Of a stretch of DNA of 64,000 bases, positions 16,374-25,748 are shown piece by piece. The stretch covers positions 2,542,001-2,606,000 of the forward strand of contig NZ_CP082271.1 of the NCBI RefSeq assembly GCF_019880365.1, read 5' to 3'. Below the pieces are notes generated by a model. The model saw only the letters and a program-made list of their open reading frames with translations, made no database searches and was not told where the DNA came from. This DNA is from Pseudomonas sp. DNDY-54 (GTDB lineage: Bacteria > Pseudomonadota > Gammaproteobacteria > Pseudomonadales > Pseudomonadaceae). A program made the position numbers and the translations under genes. Position 1 is the stretch's first letter; each line of letters opens with the position of its first letter.

Positions 16374-18437
16374 TCAGGGTTCGGAGTGTTCTACGGGTTC
16401 GATGGTACCGTCACGAATGACGGCGGCGAATTGCTGCATCAATTGTTGCACGACGGGGTCGGCCTGAATCGACTGTTCAGCGGCTCGCTGCCTCTCACTG
16501 CGGCGCCGCGCAGCGGCTTGGGCTGGCGTTTCCTGCTGGGGTGTCTGGAGTTCGATGTCCAGCTGTAACACGCGACCATGGTACTGGTTCAACGCATCGT
16601 TCAAGCGCCGATGCTGTGTCGCATTAAATAGCGCGCTCTGTCCTGGGTCGAGGTGCATGAGCCAACGATCGCCTTCTACTGAGATCAGCGTGCAGTTGGC
16701 CGCGATGCTGCCGGTCAGACCTCCGAGGCCAAGCTTCAAATAGATATCAAGCCACTCAGCAGCCAGGCCTGTTGCAGGCTCGGCTGCGGGTGCGGGCTCA
16801 ACGACCTGCGGTCCTGGCACTGGATCATCATCCAGCTCATCCATATAGGCTTCAGCCTGGGTTTCGACCTCGAAATAATCCTCGTCGGTCAGCGGCGGTT
16901 CGTCATCGTCCGGCTCGCTCACTGCAACGACTGCCGCATGATGCGCTGCCGCTTCGGCGGGCTCGGACCGGCGCTCCTGCGCCTCGCTCTCCACCGCGAC
17001 AGGCGGCGTGTCAGGCGGCTCGTTCCAGGGGACGTCGACAACCGGGGGGACAGGCCCTGGCTTTGAAGCAGCCTTTGCATTAACCGGAGCGGCATCCGTG
17101 ACGGGCTCCGATTGCGGAACAAAAGACGTCTCAGCCGTAACCGGATCTGGCTCTGGTTGTTTCGGGGGCAGCGCGTCAGCGGAGGCCAGCCGCGCCGGCG
17201 CCGGCGCGGGCGCGGGCGAAGGTGGAGCGGCGATCGGATCACGAACCGGCCGAGCCGACGTTGCTGGACCGGCCACGTTCGCTGTATCGGAATCAGTCGT
17301 GGCCGGACTGACTCCCAAGCTCTTTAATGTCGTTCGCGGCGCGCCTTCACTGTCCGCCGGCCTAAACGCAAGCATACGCAACAACACCATTTCGAAGCCG
17401 CTGCGAGGATCAGGCGCTAATGGAAGATCGCGCCGGCCGATCAGGCCCATCTGGTAATAGAACTGCACATCTTCGGCGGGTAACGCCTGCGCCAGCGCCA
17501 GCACTCTGTCGCGGTCACCCTGCCCGTTGTCCACTGCATCCGGCAACGCCTGCGCGATAGCGACACGATGCAGCACGTTGAGAATTTCTGCCAACACGCC
17601 CCCCCAGTCGGGGCCTTGCTCGGCGAGATGGCGCACCGCTTCGAGCAGCGCCCGGGCATCGCCTTCCAGCAGCGCATGCAGCACGCCATACACCTGCCCG
17701 TGATCGAGGGTGCCAAGCATGCTTCGAACATCCGCCGCCAGCACCTGGCCCTCGCCAAAGGCGATGGCCTGATCGGTCAGACTCATGGCATCGCGCATGG
17801 AACCATCGGCGGCGCGCCCGAGCAGCCAGAGCGCATCCTCTTCGAAAGGAACCTGCTCGACGCCAAGCACGTGGGTAAGGTGCTCGACTACACGCTCCGG
17901 CGGCATGTTTTTCAGCGAAAATTGCAGACAACGGGACAGAATGGTGACCGGCAGCTTCTGCGGATCCGTGGTAGCCAGTAGGAATTTAACGTGGGGTGGC
18001 GGCTCCTCAAGCGTTTTGAGCAGCGCGTTGAACGAGTGCGACGAAAGCATGTGCACTTCGTCGATCAGGTAGACCTTGTAGCGACCGCGGCTGGGTGCGT
18101 ACTGCACGTTGTCCAGAAGCTCGCGCGTATCCTCGACCTTGGTGCGGCTCGCGGCGTCAACTTCGATCAAATCGACGAAACGACCCTCGTCGATCTCTCG
18201 ACAAACCGAGCATTCACCGCATGGGGAGGAACTGATGCCGGTCTCGCAATTGAGGCACTTGGCGATGATCCGTGCAATGGTGGTTTTGCCAACACCTCGA
18301 GTACCCGTGAAGAGATAGGCGTGGTGCAGGCGTTGGCTGTCCAACGCATTGATCAGGGCCTTGAGCACATGCGTCTGCCCGACCATTTCGCGGAACGAGC
18401 GCGGACGCCATTTGCGGGCTAGTACCTGATAACTCAT
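16374..18437 (-). CDS. dnaX: DNA polymerase III subunits gamma/tau
   Basis: Clamp-loader ATPase and replisome organiser. ATG at 18437 begins MSYQVLARKWRPRSF, giving 687 residues. Walker A (GTRGVGKTT), zinc cysteines (CLNCETG ... CGECSVC) and Walker B (YLIDEVHML) lie in the first 150 residues; an AAA+ lid and collar domain follow to about 360. A low-complexity Pro/Ala/Glu-rich linker (about 375-560) leads to the tau C-terminal domain. I see no A-rich slippery site of the E. coli kind, so a programmed frameshift for gamma is not evident. Confidence 0.97.
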   Translation of the reverse strand: MSYQVLARKWRPRSFREMVGQTHVLKALINALDSQRLHHAYLFTGTRGVGKTTIARIIAKCLNCETGISSSPCGECSVCREIDEGRFVDLIEVDAASRTKVEDTRELLDNVQYAPSRGRYKVYLIDEVHMLSSHSFNALLKTLEEPPPHVKFLLATTDPQKLPVTILSRCLQFSLKNMPPERVVEHLTHVLGVEQVPFEEDALWLLGRAADGSMRDAMSLTDQAIAFGEGQVLAADVRSMLGTLDHGQVYGVLHALLEGDARALLEAVRHLAEQGPDWGGVLAEILNVLHRVAIAQALPDAVDNGQGDRDRVLALAQALPAEDVQFYYQMGLIGRRDLPLAPDPRSGFEMVLLRMLAFRPADSEGAPRTTLKSLGVSPATTDSDTANVAGPATSARPVRDPIAAPPSPAPAPAPARLASADALPPKQPEPDPVTAETSFVPQSEPVTDAAPVNAKAASKPGPVPPVVDVPWNEPPDTPPVAVESEAQERRSEPAEAAAHHAAVVAVSEPDDDEPPLTDEDYFEVETQAEAYMDELDDDPVPGPQVVEPAPAAEPATGLAAEWLDIYLKLGLGGLTGSIAANCTLISVEGDRWLMHLDPGQSALFNATQHRRLNDALNQYHGRVLQLDIELQTPQQETPAQAAARRRSERQRAAEQSIQADPVVQQLMQQFAAVIRDGTIEPVEHSEP

Positions 18438-18551
18438 AACACCATCGCGGATAAAGCAGAGGACGGGTAATGCTAGCGGAGCAGGCCACAAATTGCATCC
18501 GGCCTGTCGTGCTCACTCCGAATGCATCTCAAAGGCGGACCCGCTGACCGA

Positions 18552-19697
18552 TCAGGGTTTAACCACCGCACCCAGTGCTCGCACAAGCTGCTCCAACGAA
18601 GGCTGTGCGGCACTGATTGCAATTTCCAGACCCTCTATCTCGCGCCGTGGAGGGTACTGCTTGCGTAGCCGGTCGAAGCCAATTTGGCGCTGGTCCTCAT
18701 CGTCGGTCAGGCTACGGCGAAACGCGGCATCGTCCCTGCGCGGGTCATAGACGGCTCGGCAAATCGTCGCCAGCATGTCCGCGGGCTTGACCGATGCGTC
18801 GAAAGAAAGGCCGCGTAGCGGCGCGATAGGCATCAACTCATTCAGCTCGACCTTAGGCTCCCACCCCTTGCTGGCACAGAACGCCTGATAAATCTGGGCG
18901 GTCCCACGCAGCTTGCCGTCCAGACTGTAACCGGCAATATGCGGCGTCGCGATCCAACATAGCGCCGCCAGCTCGATATCAACCTGCGGCTCCCCTTCCC
19001 AGACATCAAGCACTGCCTGAATATCGGGCCGTCTGGCCAACTGATCGCGCAGAGCCGCATTGTCGACCACCGCGCCGCGGGCCGCATTGATCAACCAGGT
19101 GCCGGGACGCAACTGTTCCAGCCGAGCGTTGTTCAACAGGTGAAATGTCGGGTGGTCGCCCTCCAGAATCAGCGGAGTATGCAGACTGATAACATCGCAC
19201 TCGGTAAGGATCTCATCCAGCCCGACGAACTCACCAACCTCACGCGCCTGACGCGGCGGATCGCAAACGCGCACGTCACAGCCCAGGCCCCGCAGCACTT
19301 CCACTAACCTGCCACCGACCTCCCCGGCACCGACGATACCGTATCGACGCTCGCTTAGTTCAACCCCCTCACCTTCAGCAAGTGCTAGCAAGCTGCCGAG
19401 TACGTAGTCGACAACGCCGCGTGCGTTGCATCCTGGCGCACTCGCCCAGTCGATGCCTGCATCCTCGAGATACTCGAGATCCAGGTGATCCGTGCCGATG
19501 GTGCAGGTGCCGACGAAGCGTACCGTGCTGCCTTCGAGCAGCTCGCGATCGACACGGGTAACAGAGCGGACCAGCAAGACATCCGTCTGAGCGACCGCCG
19601 CTCTGTTAATACTCCGACCGGGCATGCGGCGAATATCGCCATGCTCTGAAAAAAAAGCGTCAACCAGCGGGATGTTTTCGTCGGCAAGAATGCGCAT
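18552..19697 (-). CDS. pdxB: Erythronate-4-phosphate dehydrogenase
   Basis: Second step of the DXP-dependent pyridoxal phosphate pathway, oxidising 4-phosphoerythronate. The 381 residues have the D-2-hydroxyacid dehydrogenase fold: MRILADENIPLVDAFF start, Rossmann motif GIVGAGEVGGRL around residues 120-131, the catalytic-domain segments VISLHTPL and INAARGAVVDN, a catalytic His in TPHIAGYS, and the PdxB-specific C-terminal dimerisation domain. It reads divergently from the MATE gene and stands alone. Confidence 0.96.
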   Translation of the reverse strand: MRILADENIPLVDAFFSEHGDIRRMPGRSINRAAVAQTDVLLVRSVTRVDRELLEGSTVRFVGTCTIGTDHLDLEYLEDAGIDWASAPGCNARGVVDYVLGSLLALAEGEGVELSERRYGIVGAGEVGGRLVEVLRGLGCDVRVCDPPRQAREVGEFVGLDEILTECDVISLHTPLILEGDHPTFHLLNNARLEQLRPGTWLINAARGAVVDNAALRDQLARRPDIQAVLDVWEGEPQVDIELAALCWIATPHIAGYSLDGKLRGTAQIYQAFCASKGWEPKVELNELMPIAPLRGLSFDASVKPADMLATICRAVYDPRRDDAAFRRSLTDDEDQRQIGFDRLRKQYPPRREIEGLEIAISAAQPSLEQLVRALGAVVKP

Positions 19698-19819
19698 TGG
19701 CGGCCTCCGTCATTGATCCGCCCATTCTAGACCGGCGGACGCCGCTCTGCTGCCTTCCCGAGAGTGCCAGGTGCGGCGTAGACTAGGCTGCTTCCTGTAT
19801 ACAATCGGATAGCCCTGCA

Positions 19820-21208
19820 ATGCCCACTGAGTTGAAGCTCAGGCGAGTTCGCGTCGAATTACGCACCCTGTTTGCCCTAGCTCTCCCGATGATGATCGCC
19901 CAACTGGCAAACACCGCGATGGGCTTCGTCGACACGCTGATGGCCGGCCGGGTTAGCCCTCATGATCTCGCGGCGGTCGCGTTGGGCAACTCAATCTGGG
20001 TTCCCGTATTCCTTCTGGTGACTGGGATCGTTCTGGCAACGACACCCAACGTTGCACAGCGTTTCGGTCGCGAACAGCACGAACAGATCGGCCCGCTGGT
20101 ACGCCAGGCGCTGTGGGTGGGGCTTGGAATCGGATCGCTGTTCGCGCTGCTGATGTGGAATGCCGAACCGGTGCTGCATTGGATGCAGGTCGAGCCCGTG
20201 CTCATCGACCCCACCATGGCTTATTTGCGCGCAGTCGCCTGCGGTTTTCCAGCGGTAGCTCTGTATCAGGTGTTGCGCTGCTTCAGCGACGGCCTTGGCC
20301 ACACCCGCCCGAGCATGGTGGTAGGCATCCTCGCGCTAACACTGAATATCCCTCTGAACTACATTTTCATCTACGGCAAGCTTGGTTTGCCTGCGATGGG
20401 CGGGGTCGGCTGCGGCTGGGCAACCGCTCTGGTCATGGTCTTCATGCTGTTAGCGATGCTGTTCTGGGTACGGCGCGCCGCCTACTACCAACCGAGCCAG
20501 CTGTTCGCCCGTTTCGATTGGCCGGAGTGGGCGATGATGAGCCGGCTGTTGTCCGTCGGCGTGCCGATTGGCGTTGCGGTGTTTGCCGAGGCCAGCATCT
20601 TTTCGGTCATCGCCCTGCTCATTGGCGGTTTGGGCGCCACTGTCGTAGCAGGGCATCAGATCGCGCTTAACTTTACTTCACTGATCTTCATGATCCCGCT
20701 ATCGCTCGGTATGGCCATCACTATTCGCATCGGCCAGGCACTGGGTCGCGGGGCGCCGCGCGACGCACGCTTCGCCGCGGGCGTGGGAATTCTATCGAGC
20801 CTTGTTTATGCCTGCTTCTCTGCCGGCGCCATGCTGTTATTCAGTGAACAGATCGCCCGTATTTACACAACGGACCCGGCTGTCATCGCAGTCGCGGCCA
20901 GCCTGTTTTTCTACGCCGCGCTGTTCCAATTCTCTGACGTCGTACAGGTGACGGCCGCGGGCGCCCTTCGTGGGTACCAAGACACCCGCATGACGATGAT
21001 CTTCACCCTGTTCGCTTACTGGGGCATCGGCCTGCCGATAGGCTATATGCTGGGCCTGACCGATCGCTTTGGTGAGCCGAGCGGCCCGGCCGGGCTCTGG
21101 CAGGGGCTGATTGCCGGTTTGAGCTGTGCGGCGATACTCCTGACCATCCGCCTGGTGCGCAGCGCCCGCCGGGAAATTCGCCGGCAGCCGAAGCCGGTCG
21201 CCGCGTAG
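19820..21208 (+). CDS. MATE family multidrug efflux transporter (NorM type)
   Basis: Twelve-helix cation-coupled exporter of drugs or metabolites, 462 residues. Family marks include MIAQLANTAMGFVDTLMAGRVSP near the N-terminus, ALYQVLRCFSDGLGHTRPSM, and the second-half repeat IPLSLGMAITIRIGQALGRGAP. A polybasic C-terminal tail follows the last helix. It reads divergently from pdxB with a 122-base gap and converges with the TauE-like gene. Substrate unknown; NorM/PmpM-like multidrug export is the best guess. Confidence 0.92.
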   Translation: MPTELKLRRVRVELRTLFALALPMMIAQLANTAMGFVDTLMAGRVSPHDLAAVALGNSIWVPVFLLVTGIVLATTPNVAQRFGREQHEQIGPLVRQALWVGLGIGSLFALLMWNAEPVLHWMQVEPVLIDPTMAYLRAVACGFPAVALYQVLRCFSDGLGHTRPSMVVGILALTLNIPLNYIFIYGKLGLPAMGGVGCGWATALVMVFMLLAMLFWVRRAAYYQPSQLFARFDWPEWAMMSRLLSVGVPIGVAVFAEASIFSVIALLIGGLGATVVAGHQIALNFTSLIFMIPLSLGMAITIRIGQALGRGAPRDARFAAGVGILSSLVYACFSAGAMLLFSEQIARIYTTDPAVIAVAASLFFYAALFQFSDVVQVTAAGALRGYQDTRMTMIFTLFAYWGIGLPIGYMLGLTDRFGEPSGPAGLWQGLIAGLSCAAILLTIRLVRSARREIRRQPKPVAA

Positions 21209-21227
21209 CTTGCTCGTTACCGACGTC

Positions 21228-21983
21228 TCAAGCCTCGAGTGCCAGCATGACGGCACTCAGCAACAGGAAGCCGCTGAACAAGACGCGAAGAAGACGCTCC
21301 GGCAGCGCATGCGCGAGCTTCACGCCGAGGCTGATACTGAGCAACCCACCGATCGCAAGCGGCAATCCTAGCGCCCAATCAACCTGCTCATGAGCCGCAT
21401 AGGTGAACAGCGTGACGGCCGTGCTGGGCGCTGCTAGGGACAGGGACAGCCCCTGCGCGACAACCTGGGACGTCCCGAATACGGTGGTAAGTATCGGCGT
21501 GGCAAGCACAGCGCCACCAACACCGAATAATCCCCCCAACGCACCCGCACCTGCGCCCAACACGCCAAGCCATGGCCAGGGGTGGCGTAGCTCGGTCCCG
21601 CCGGGTTGTAGGCGAAAGAAAACCCGCGATAGCGTGTAGACAGCCAAGGCGACAAGAAAACCGACGAAGGCGATGCGCATCCGCCCGGCATCCAGTGATA
21701 CCGCGACCGCCGCACCGGCGATGGCGAAACAGAAACTGGCAACACCCAACGCTGCCGCGTGGCGCGGATCGATGCGGTTACGCTGGTGATACCGCCAGAT
21801 CGCGAGCAGTACGTTGGGCACCACCATCACCAGCGCGGTGCCTTGCGCTAACTGCTGGTCCAGATCGAACAGCACGCCAAGTACCGGAATCGCTATCAGC
21901 CCACCGCCAATGCCGAACAGCCCTCCAAGCGTGCCCAGCACCAAGCCCAGCACTAGGTTCAGCCCGAAGCCGACAAGATCCAT
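21228..21983 (-). CDS. TauE/SafE family membrane transporter
   Basis: Anion-export-type permease (251 residues, about eight helices). Two pseudo-repeats each start with a glycine-rich phrase, LGTLGGLFGIGGGLIAIPVL and GALGGLFGVGGAVLATPIL, diagnostic of the family. The divergent LysR gene 104 bases away is a likely regulator. Substrates in the family include sulfite, sulfoacetate and other organosulfur anions; none can be assigned here. Confidence 0.9.
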   Translation of the reverse strand: MDLVGFGLNLVLGLVLGTLGGLFGIGGGLIAIPVLGVLFDLDQQLAQGTALVMVVPNVLLAIWRYHQRNRIDPRHAAALGVASFCFAIAGAAVAVSLDAGRMRIAFVGFLVALAVYTLSRVFFRLQPGGTELRHPWPWLGVLGAGAGALGGLFGVGGAVLATPILTTVFGTSQVVAQGLSLSLAAPSTAVTLFTYAAHEQVDWALGLPLAIGGLLSISLGVKLAHALPERLLRVLFSGFLLLSAVMLALEA

Positions 21984-22056
21984 GATTGCGTCCCGACAAA
22001 AAACGCAATGCTACTGAACCGCCTCTAGCGGGTACATGCACAAGCACGCACAATGG

Positions 22057-22075
22057 CTTTGCGTTTTTAGCAAAG
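22057..22075. promoter_or_regulatory. Inverted repeat in the TauE/LysR divergent promoter region
   Basis: CTTTGC and GCAAAG arms separated by 7 bases, placed 13 bases before the LysR start and in the intergenic region shared with the divergent TauE-type gene. It fits an autoregulatory LysR site or a hairpin limiting translation of the regulator. Confidence 0.4.
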
Positions 22076-22087
22076 GCAGAGAACCAG

Positions 22088-23044
22088 ATGGATACTACGG
22101 GCCTTACGGACCAGTTCAGGCTGTTCCTGGACGTGCTCGACAGCGGCAGCTTTTCTGCCGCGGCACGTCTGCATTCGCTAACGCCCTCTTCCGTTGCGCG
22201 ACGCATCGACGCCCTGGAACGGTCACTGGATTGTCAGTTGGTCAGCCGCAGCACTCATGTCATCAAGCCCACACCGGCCGGACAGGCGTTCGCTGAGCGC
22301 GCAAGGCGCATCGTCCAGGAACTGCACTTGGCCCGGGCCGAGATGGCATCGCTGCAGAGCACACCGGAAGGCCGAATTCGTATCGACGCTCCAGCCCCTT
22401 TCGGCCGCCGACACTTGGCCCCGGCGGTGGCGGATTTCCTGCAGGCCTATCCAAGCGTCGACATTCAGTTGCGGTTGATTGATAGCTTTGTCGATCTGCA
22501 GGGAGAACATCTGGGGGAAGTCGACCTGGTGCTACGCATCGGTCCGTTGGCCGACACTCGCCTGGTGGCCACTCCGCTGGCACCGATGATTCGCATCGCC
22601 TGCGCAAGCCCGAGCTATTTGCAACGACGAGGTACACCCCAGACCGCAGCGGAGCTGCCGGACCATGATGGGCTGGACTGGGATGCACTGGCGCCTTCCC
22701 ATGCGTGGCGGTTTGAGTATCAGGGGAAACGGCGATTGCTGCGACCTACGCGCCTGCGTATGGTCGCGAATAATGCCGAAGCGCTGCTCTGCGGTGCCTT
22801 GGCTGGCTTGGGGATAGCGCATCTCCCGACCTGGCTGATCAGCGAGCACTTGGTGCGCGGCGAGCTACTGCCTTTGTTTTGTGAAGGCGGCCTTCCAGAA
22901 CCGGAACCTAGCGGAATCTACGCGCTACGCCTGACAAGGGAGGCCGATTCGCGCAGTAGATTGCTGCTGGAATTTCTCAAAACCCGCTTCGGCCCGATCC
23001 CACCCTGGGACCAGGCACTGCAAAGCGGACTCGGATTAGGCTAA
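22088..23044 (+). CDS. LysR-family transcriptional regulator
   Basis: A 318-residue regulator with an N-terminal winged HTH (FLDVLDSGSFSAAARLHSLT, then PSSVARRIDALE) and a C-terminal effector domain starting near residue 90 (RIRIDAPAPFGRRHLAPAV). The ATG at 22088 was chosen because the HTH begins about 10 residues later; the open frame extends upstream with unrelated sequence. It is divergent from the TauE/SafE gene, its likely target. The sequence resembles the CrgA/DhcR-like LysR subgroup. Confidence 0.92.
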   Translation: MDTTGLTDQFRLFLDVLDSGSFSAAARLHSLTPSSVARRIDALERSLDCQLVSRSTHVIKPTPAGQAFAERARRIVQELHLARAEMASLQSTPEGRIRIDAPAPFGRRHLAPAVADFLQAYPSVDIQLRLIDSFVDLQGEHLGEVDLVLRIGPLADTRLVATPLAPMIRIACASPSYLQRRGTPQTAAELPDHDGLDWDALAPSHAWRFEYQGKRRLLRPTRLRMVANNAEALLCGALAGLGIAHLPTWLISEHLVRGELLPLFCEGGLPEPEPSGIYALRLTREADSRSRLLLEFLKTRFGPIPPWDQALQSGLGLG

Positions 23045-23054
23045 GTGCAAGCAA

Positions 23055-23396
23055 TCAGACTGAGCAGCCCGAAAGCTCCTGGGTAACACCCCAGCCGTCC
23101 ACCACACCACCAAGCGGCTCGACCAGGTCCTCCAGATCTTGTTCGAAGTCGCCAATTCCGTCGAAGGTCGCATACATCACTTTACTTACCTGGAGATCCC
23201 AAGCGCCGTCGTCACGGGGGGCTATTTGAGCGTTAACGCACTCGCCGCGAAAATTGCTCGCGGCAGCGACTGCACGTTCACGATCGGGGAATACGGCGTA
23301 GAACTCTATCGGATGGACACGGGCGAAATCGAAACCGCCTTCTTTCATCCTCAACAGTACGTTGCCGCTTACATCCTCATGGAAGGTGGTACTCAT
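23055..23396 (-). CDS. rraB: Ribonuclease E inhibitor RraB family protein
   Basis: Small acidic cytoplasmic protein (113 residues) predicted to bind RNase E and modulate RNA turnover. The segment HPIEFYAVFPDRERAVAAA and the acidic stretch FDGIGDFEQDLEDLVEPLGG match the family pattern. Start ATG 23396 has GAGGAGG upstream with good spacing; an open frame to 23573 is not supported. It converges with the LysR gene with a 10-base gap. Family assignment is from memory of the pattern and moderately certain. Confidence 0.75.
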   Translation of the reverse strand: MSTTFHEDVSGNVLLRMKEGGFDFARVHPIEFYAVFPDRERAVAAASNFRGECVNAQIAPRDDGAWDLQVSKVMYATFDGIGDFEQDLEDLVEPLGGVVDGWGVTQELSGCSV

Positions 23397-23777
23397 AAAA
23401 ACAACCTCCTCGCACTCATGGATGAACGATGTCCGGAATGAAAAACCTTTTACGTAGCCTCGCTGGTGAATAGAAATCGAATGTTCTACGTCCAAAGCCT
23501 GGATTCCTGGGCAGGAATACATGGCGATAATCAGTAGGCCTTTGCATCGCCAGCAAGTTCGATTCAGCTGCAATTACACGTTGCACCTGGAGCACCTCGC
23601 GCGGACTTCTGCTCAGGTTGTCGCGCTCGACACGCCGGGCCGCGACAGCTTGTGCGTGCCATTCGAACATACGGCGAATGCTTCGGCCCTGCAATGGAGG
23701 TTTTCAGCGCCGACGTAACAAAGGAGCCCGATCCAACCCGGCGCCACGCAACGAAGGGTCGCGAGGCGCCGAGCGGT
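23397..23777. other. 381-base gap between rraB and speE
   Basis: No convincing gene is visible: the short open frames lack ribosome sites, recognisable families or coding-like composition. It contains the promoter side of rraB, a perfect 16-base palindrome at 23503-23518, and near 23708-23744 arms GCGCCG and CGGCGC that could form the end of the speE transcript. Otherwise I see nothing. Confidence 0.5.
23503..23518. promoter_or_regulatory. Perfect palindrome upstream of rraB
   Basis: ATTCCTG-GG-CAGGAAT, 7-bp arms with a 2-base centre, 107 bases upstream of the rraB start. The short spacer suggests a dimeric protein site rather than an RNA hairpin. No known consensus recognised. Confidence 0.35.
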
Positions 23778-24638
23778 TTAATCGTTGCTGGGCTTGCTGA
23801 TGGCTTGGAGCACGTACTGAGGTAGCGCGAACGCGCCGAGGTGGATGTGCGGATTGTAGTAGCGCGTGACGATTCCGCTCCCGGCGAAGCGCTGACACAA
23901 CGTCTCCAACGACAGCTTGCGAATGCTCGAGTCGCATGCGCCCCATGCGAAGGTCATGGCGCCGCCAATATAGGTCGGCACTGCGGCCTGATAGAAATGC
24001 CAGTCCGGAAACAGCCCAGTCATGCGCTTAGCAGTGGTCTGAGCTTCAGCCAGCTGCATGAAAGGCGTGCCGTTCTGCGTGACCAGGATGCCGCCGTCGT
24101 TGAGGCACCGACGGCACGCCTGATAAAAATTCTCCGAGAACAGCACTTCGCCCGGACCGATGGGGTCGGTGGAGTCAGAAATAATCACGTCGAATTTTTC
24201 TTCGGTCGTGGCGACGAAGCGCATGCCGTCATCGATAACCAAATTCAGCCGCGGGTCGTCGAACGCCCCTTTCGAGTGCTCCGGCAAAAACGTCTTGCAC
24301 ATTTCGACCACAGTGCCGTCAATCTCGACCATGGTGATGCTTTCGACATCCCGGTGCTTGGCTACTTCGCGCAGCATCCCGCCGTCGCCACCGCCGATGA
24401 TCAGCACGCGCCGCGCCAGGCCATGAGCCAGAATCGGGACGTGAGTGAGCATCTCGTGATAGATGAACTCATCCGCTTCGGTGGTCTGGATCACGCCATC
24501 GAGCGCCATGACGCGCCCCATCCGAGCGTTTTCGAAAATCACTAGGTGTTGATGCTCGGTGCGCACTTCATGCAGCATCTCGTCGATCCTGAAGCGCTGG
24601 CCGTATCCCTCGTAGAGAGTTTCCTGATAGTCGCTCAT
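23778..24638 (-). CDS. speE: Spermidine synthase
   Basis: Transfers aminopropyl from decarboxylated SAM to putrescine, making spermidine and methylthioadenosine. ATG at 24638 gives 286 residues. Family marks: MSDYQETLYEGYGQRF start, GVIQTTEADEFIYHEML, the SAM-site glycine motif IIGGGDGGMLREV, the acidic DDG segment and IISDSTDPIGPG with the catalytic Asp. Its by-product feeds the methionine salvage genes mtnB/C/D a few kilobases away and mtnA at 50.2 kb. Confidence 0.96.
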   Translation of the reverse strand: MSDYQETLYEGYGQRFRIDEMLHEVRTEHQHLVIFENARMGRVMALDGVIQTTEADEFIYHEMLTHVPILAHGLARRVLIIGGGDGGMLREVAKHRDVESITMVEIDGTVVEMCKTFLPEHSKGAFDDPRLNLVIDDGMRFVATTEEKFDVIISDSTDPIGPGEVLFSENFYQACRRCLNDGGILVTQNGTPFMQLAEAQTTAKRMTGLFPDWHFYQAAVPTYIGGAMTFAWGACDSSIRKLSLETLCQRFAGSGIVTRYYNPHIHLGAFALPQYVLQAISKPSND

Positions 24639-24803
24639 GGGGTGTCTCCGTGATGGATGGCGAAACGGACAGACCTGCAAGTCGCGCGGGCTGGCCATCG
24701 GCAAAGTCGCGCATTCTACTTTGGTCTTATGACAGGTGGAACCTTCCGCTTTCAAAGCACGTCCGGTGAAGACAGCCCCATCAACGCGGGCTATCGTCCA
24801 CCC

Positions 24804-25748
24804 ATGAAATCCATCCGCCTTCATTACGTCGCGCCTTGGAGCTGGACGCAGTTCCACCAGCATTTCGCGCTGCGCCTGCTGCCTGGTGTGGAGACGCTCG
24901 ATGACGGGCATTACGGGCGTACCCTGCGCATGGGGAACTGCGTCGGCTGGTTCCGCGTGTGTCCGCGTCCGGAACAGGGCTGTCTCGAACTGACCCTGAG
25001 CGACTCGCTGCAAGACCATGCGTCAGCGCTGACGCAGCGGGTTCGCAAGATGTTCGATCTGGACACCGATCCTGCCGCCGTGGCTCGGCACTTCTTCGAC
25101 GATCCCCTGCTGGGGCCGCTGATCGCGGTCAATTCGGGGTTGCGCTTACCGAGCGCTTTTGACCCGTTCGAACAGGCCGTCCGAGCCATTATCGGACAAC
25201 AGGTCACGGTGAAGGCCGCGGTGACCGTTACACGGCGCCTGGTAGAGCGGCTGGGTGAGCAGGTGCTGCCCTCCCCATCAGATGCGGTTGGCAACGTGCT
25301 AAGGCTGTTTCCCAGCCCAGAGGTCATTGCCAGCGCTCGCTTGGAGAATATTGGCATGCCCGGCAAACGCGTCGCGACCCTTCAGCGCTTCGCGGCCGCG
25401 GTGACTGACGGAGCGCTTGAGCTTCATGTGAACAACGGGGCCGATGAGCTGGTCAGCCGGCTCTGTGAGCTACCGGGAATCGGGCCTTGGACCGCCGAGT
25501 ACATCGCCCTGCGGGGTTTCGGCGAGGCGGACGTCTTTCCAGCCGCCGACCTGGGCCTGCTCAAGGCCCCCTTGTGGGGAAGCGGAGGGATTACCGCTAA
25601 GGCGCTACATGCACGCGCTGAAACCTGGCGCCCATTGCGCGCTTATGCCGCTGTGCATATTTGGGAGAATTACGGTAGCGCCATTACCGCAACGACACAG
25701 CAAGCTAGGGTGGTGAAATCCTCGCCAACACCTGTGGTCGATCCTTAA
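24804..25748 (+). CDS. alkA: DNA-3-methyladenine glycosylase II (AlkA family)
   Basis: Base-excision repair glycosylase removing alkylated purines. With ATG 24804 it has 314 residues: an AlkA-type N-terminal domain, then the HhH-GPD core with EQAVRAIIGQQVTVKAA, the helix-hairpin-helix LCELPGIGPWTAEYIALRGF and the catalytic Asp249 in FPAADLGLL. There is no Ada methyltransferase or HTH fused to it. It reads divergently from speE, and its last 44 bases overlap the end of the convergent phosphatase gene. Confidence 0.93.
   Translation: MKSIRLHYVAPWSWTQFHQHFALRLLPGVETLDDGHYGRTLRMGNCVGWFRVCPRPEQGCLELTLSDSLQDHASALTQRVRKMFDLDTDPAAVARHFFDDPLLGPLIAVNSGLRLPSAFDPFEQAVRAIIGQQVTVKAAVTVTRRLVERLGEQVLPSPSDAVGNVLRLFPSPEVIASARLENIGMPGKRVATLQRFAAAVTDGALELHVNNGADELVSRLCELPGIGPWTAEYIALRGFGEADVFPAADLGLLKAPLWGSGGITAKALHARAETWRPLRAYAAVHIWENYGSAITATTQQARVVKSSPTPVVDP

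Noticed and set aside
17180..17230. GC-rich GCCGGCGC-type repeat tract
   Set aside because: It encodes the Pro/Ala linker of DnaX and follows codon composition; no separate repeat element.
16374..18437. Programmed frameshift in dnaX
   Set aside because: No A-AAA-AAG-like slippery run was seen in the gene, so no gamma-specific frameshift is claimed.
18438..18551. Possible 4.5S (SRP) RNA gene beside dnaX
   Set aside because: I looked for the conserved core GTCAGGTCCGGAAGGAAGCA on both strands of the gap and did not find it.
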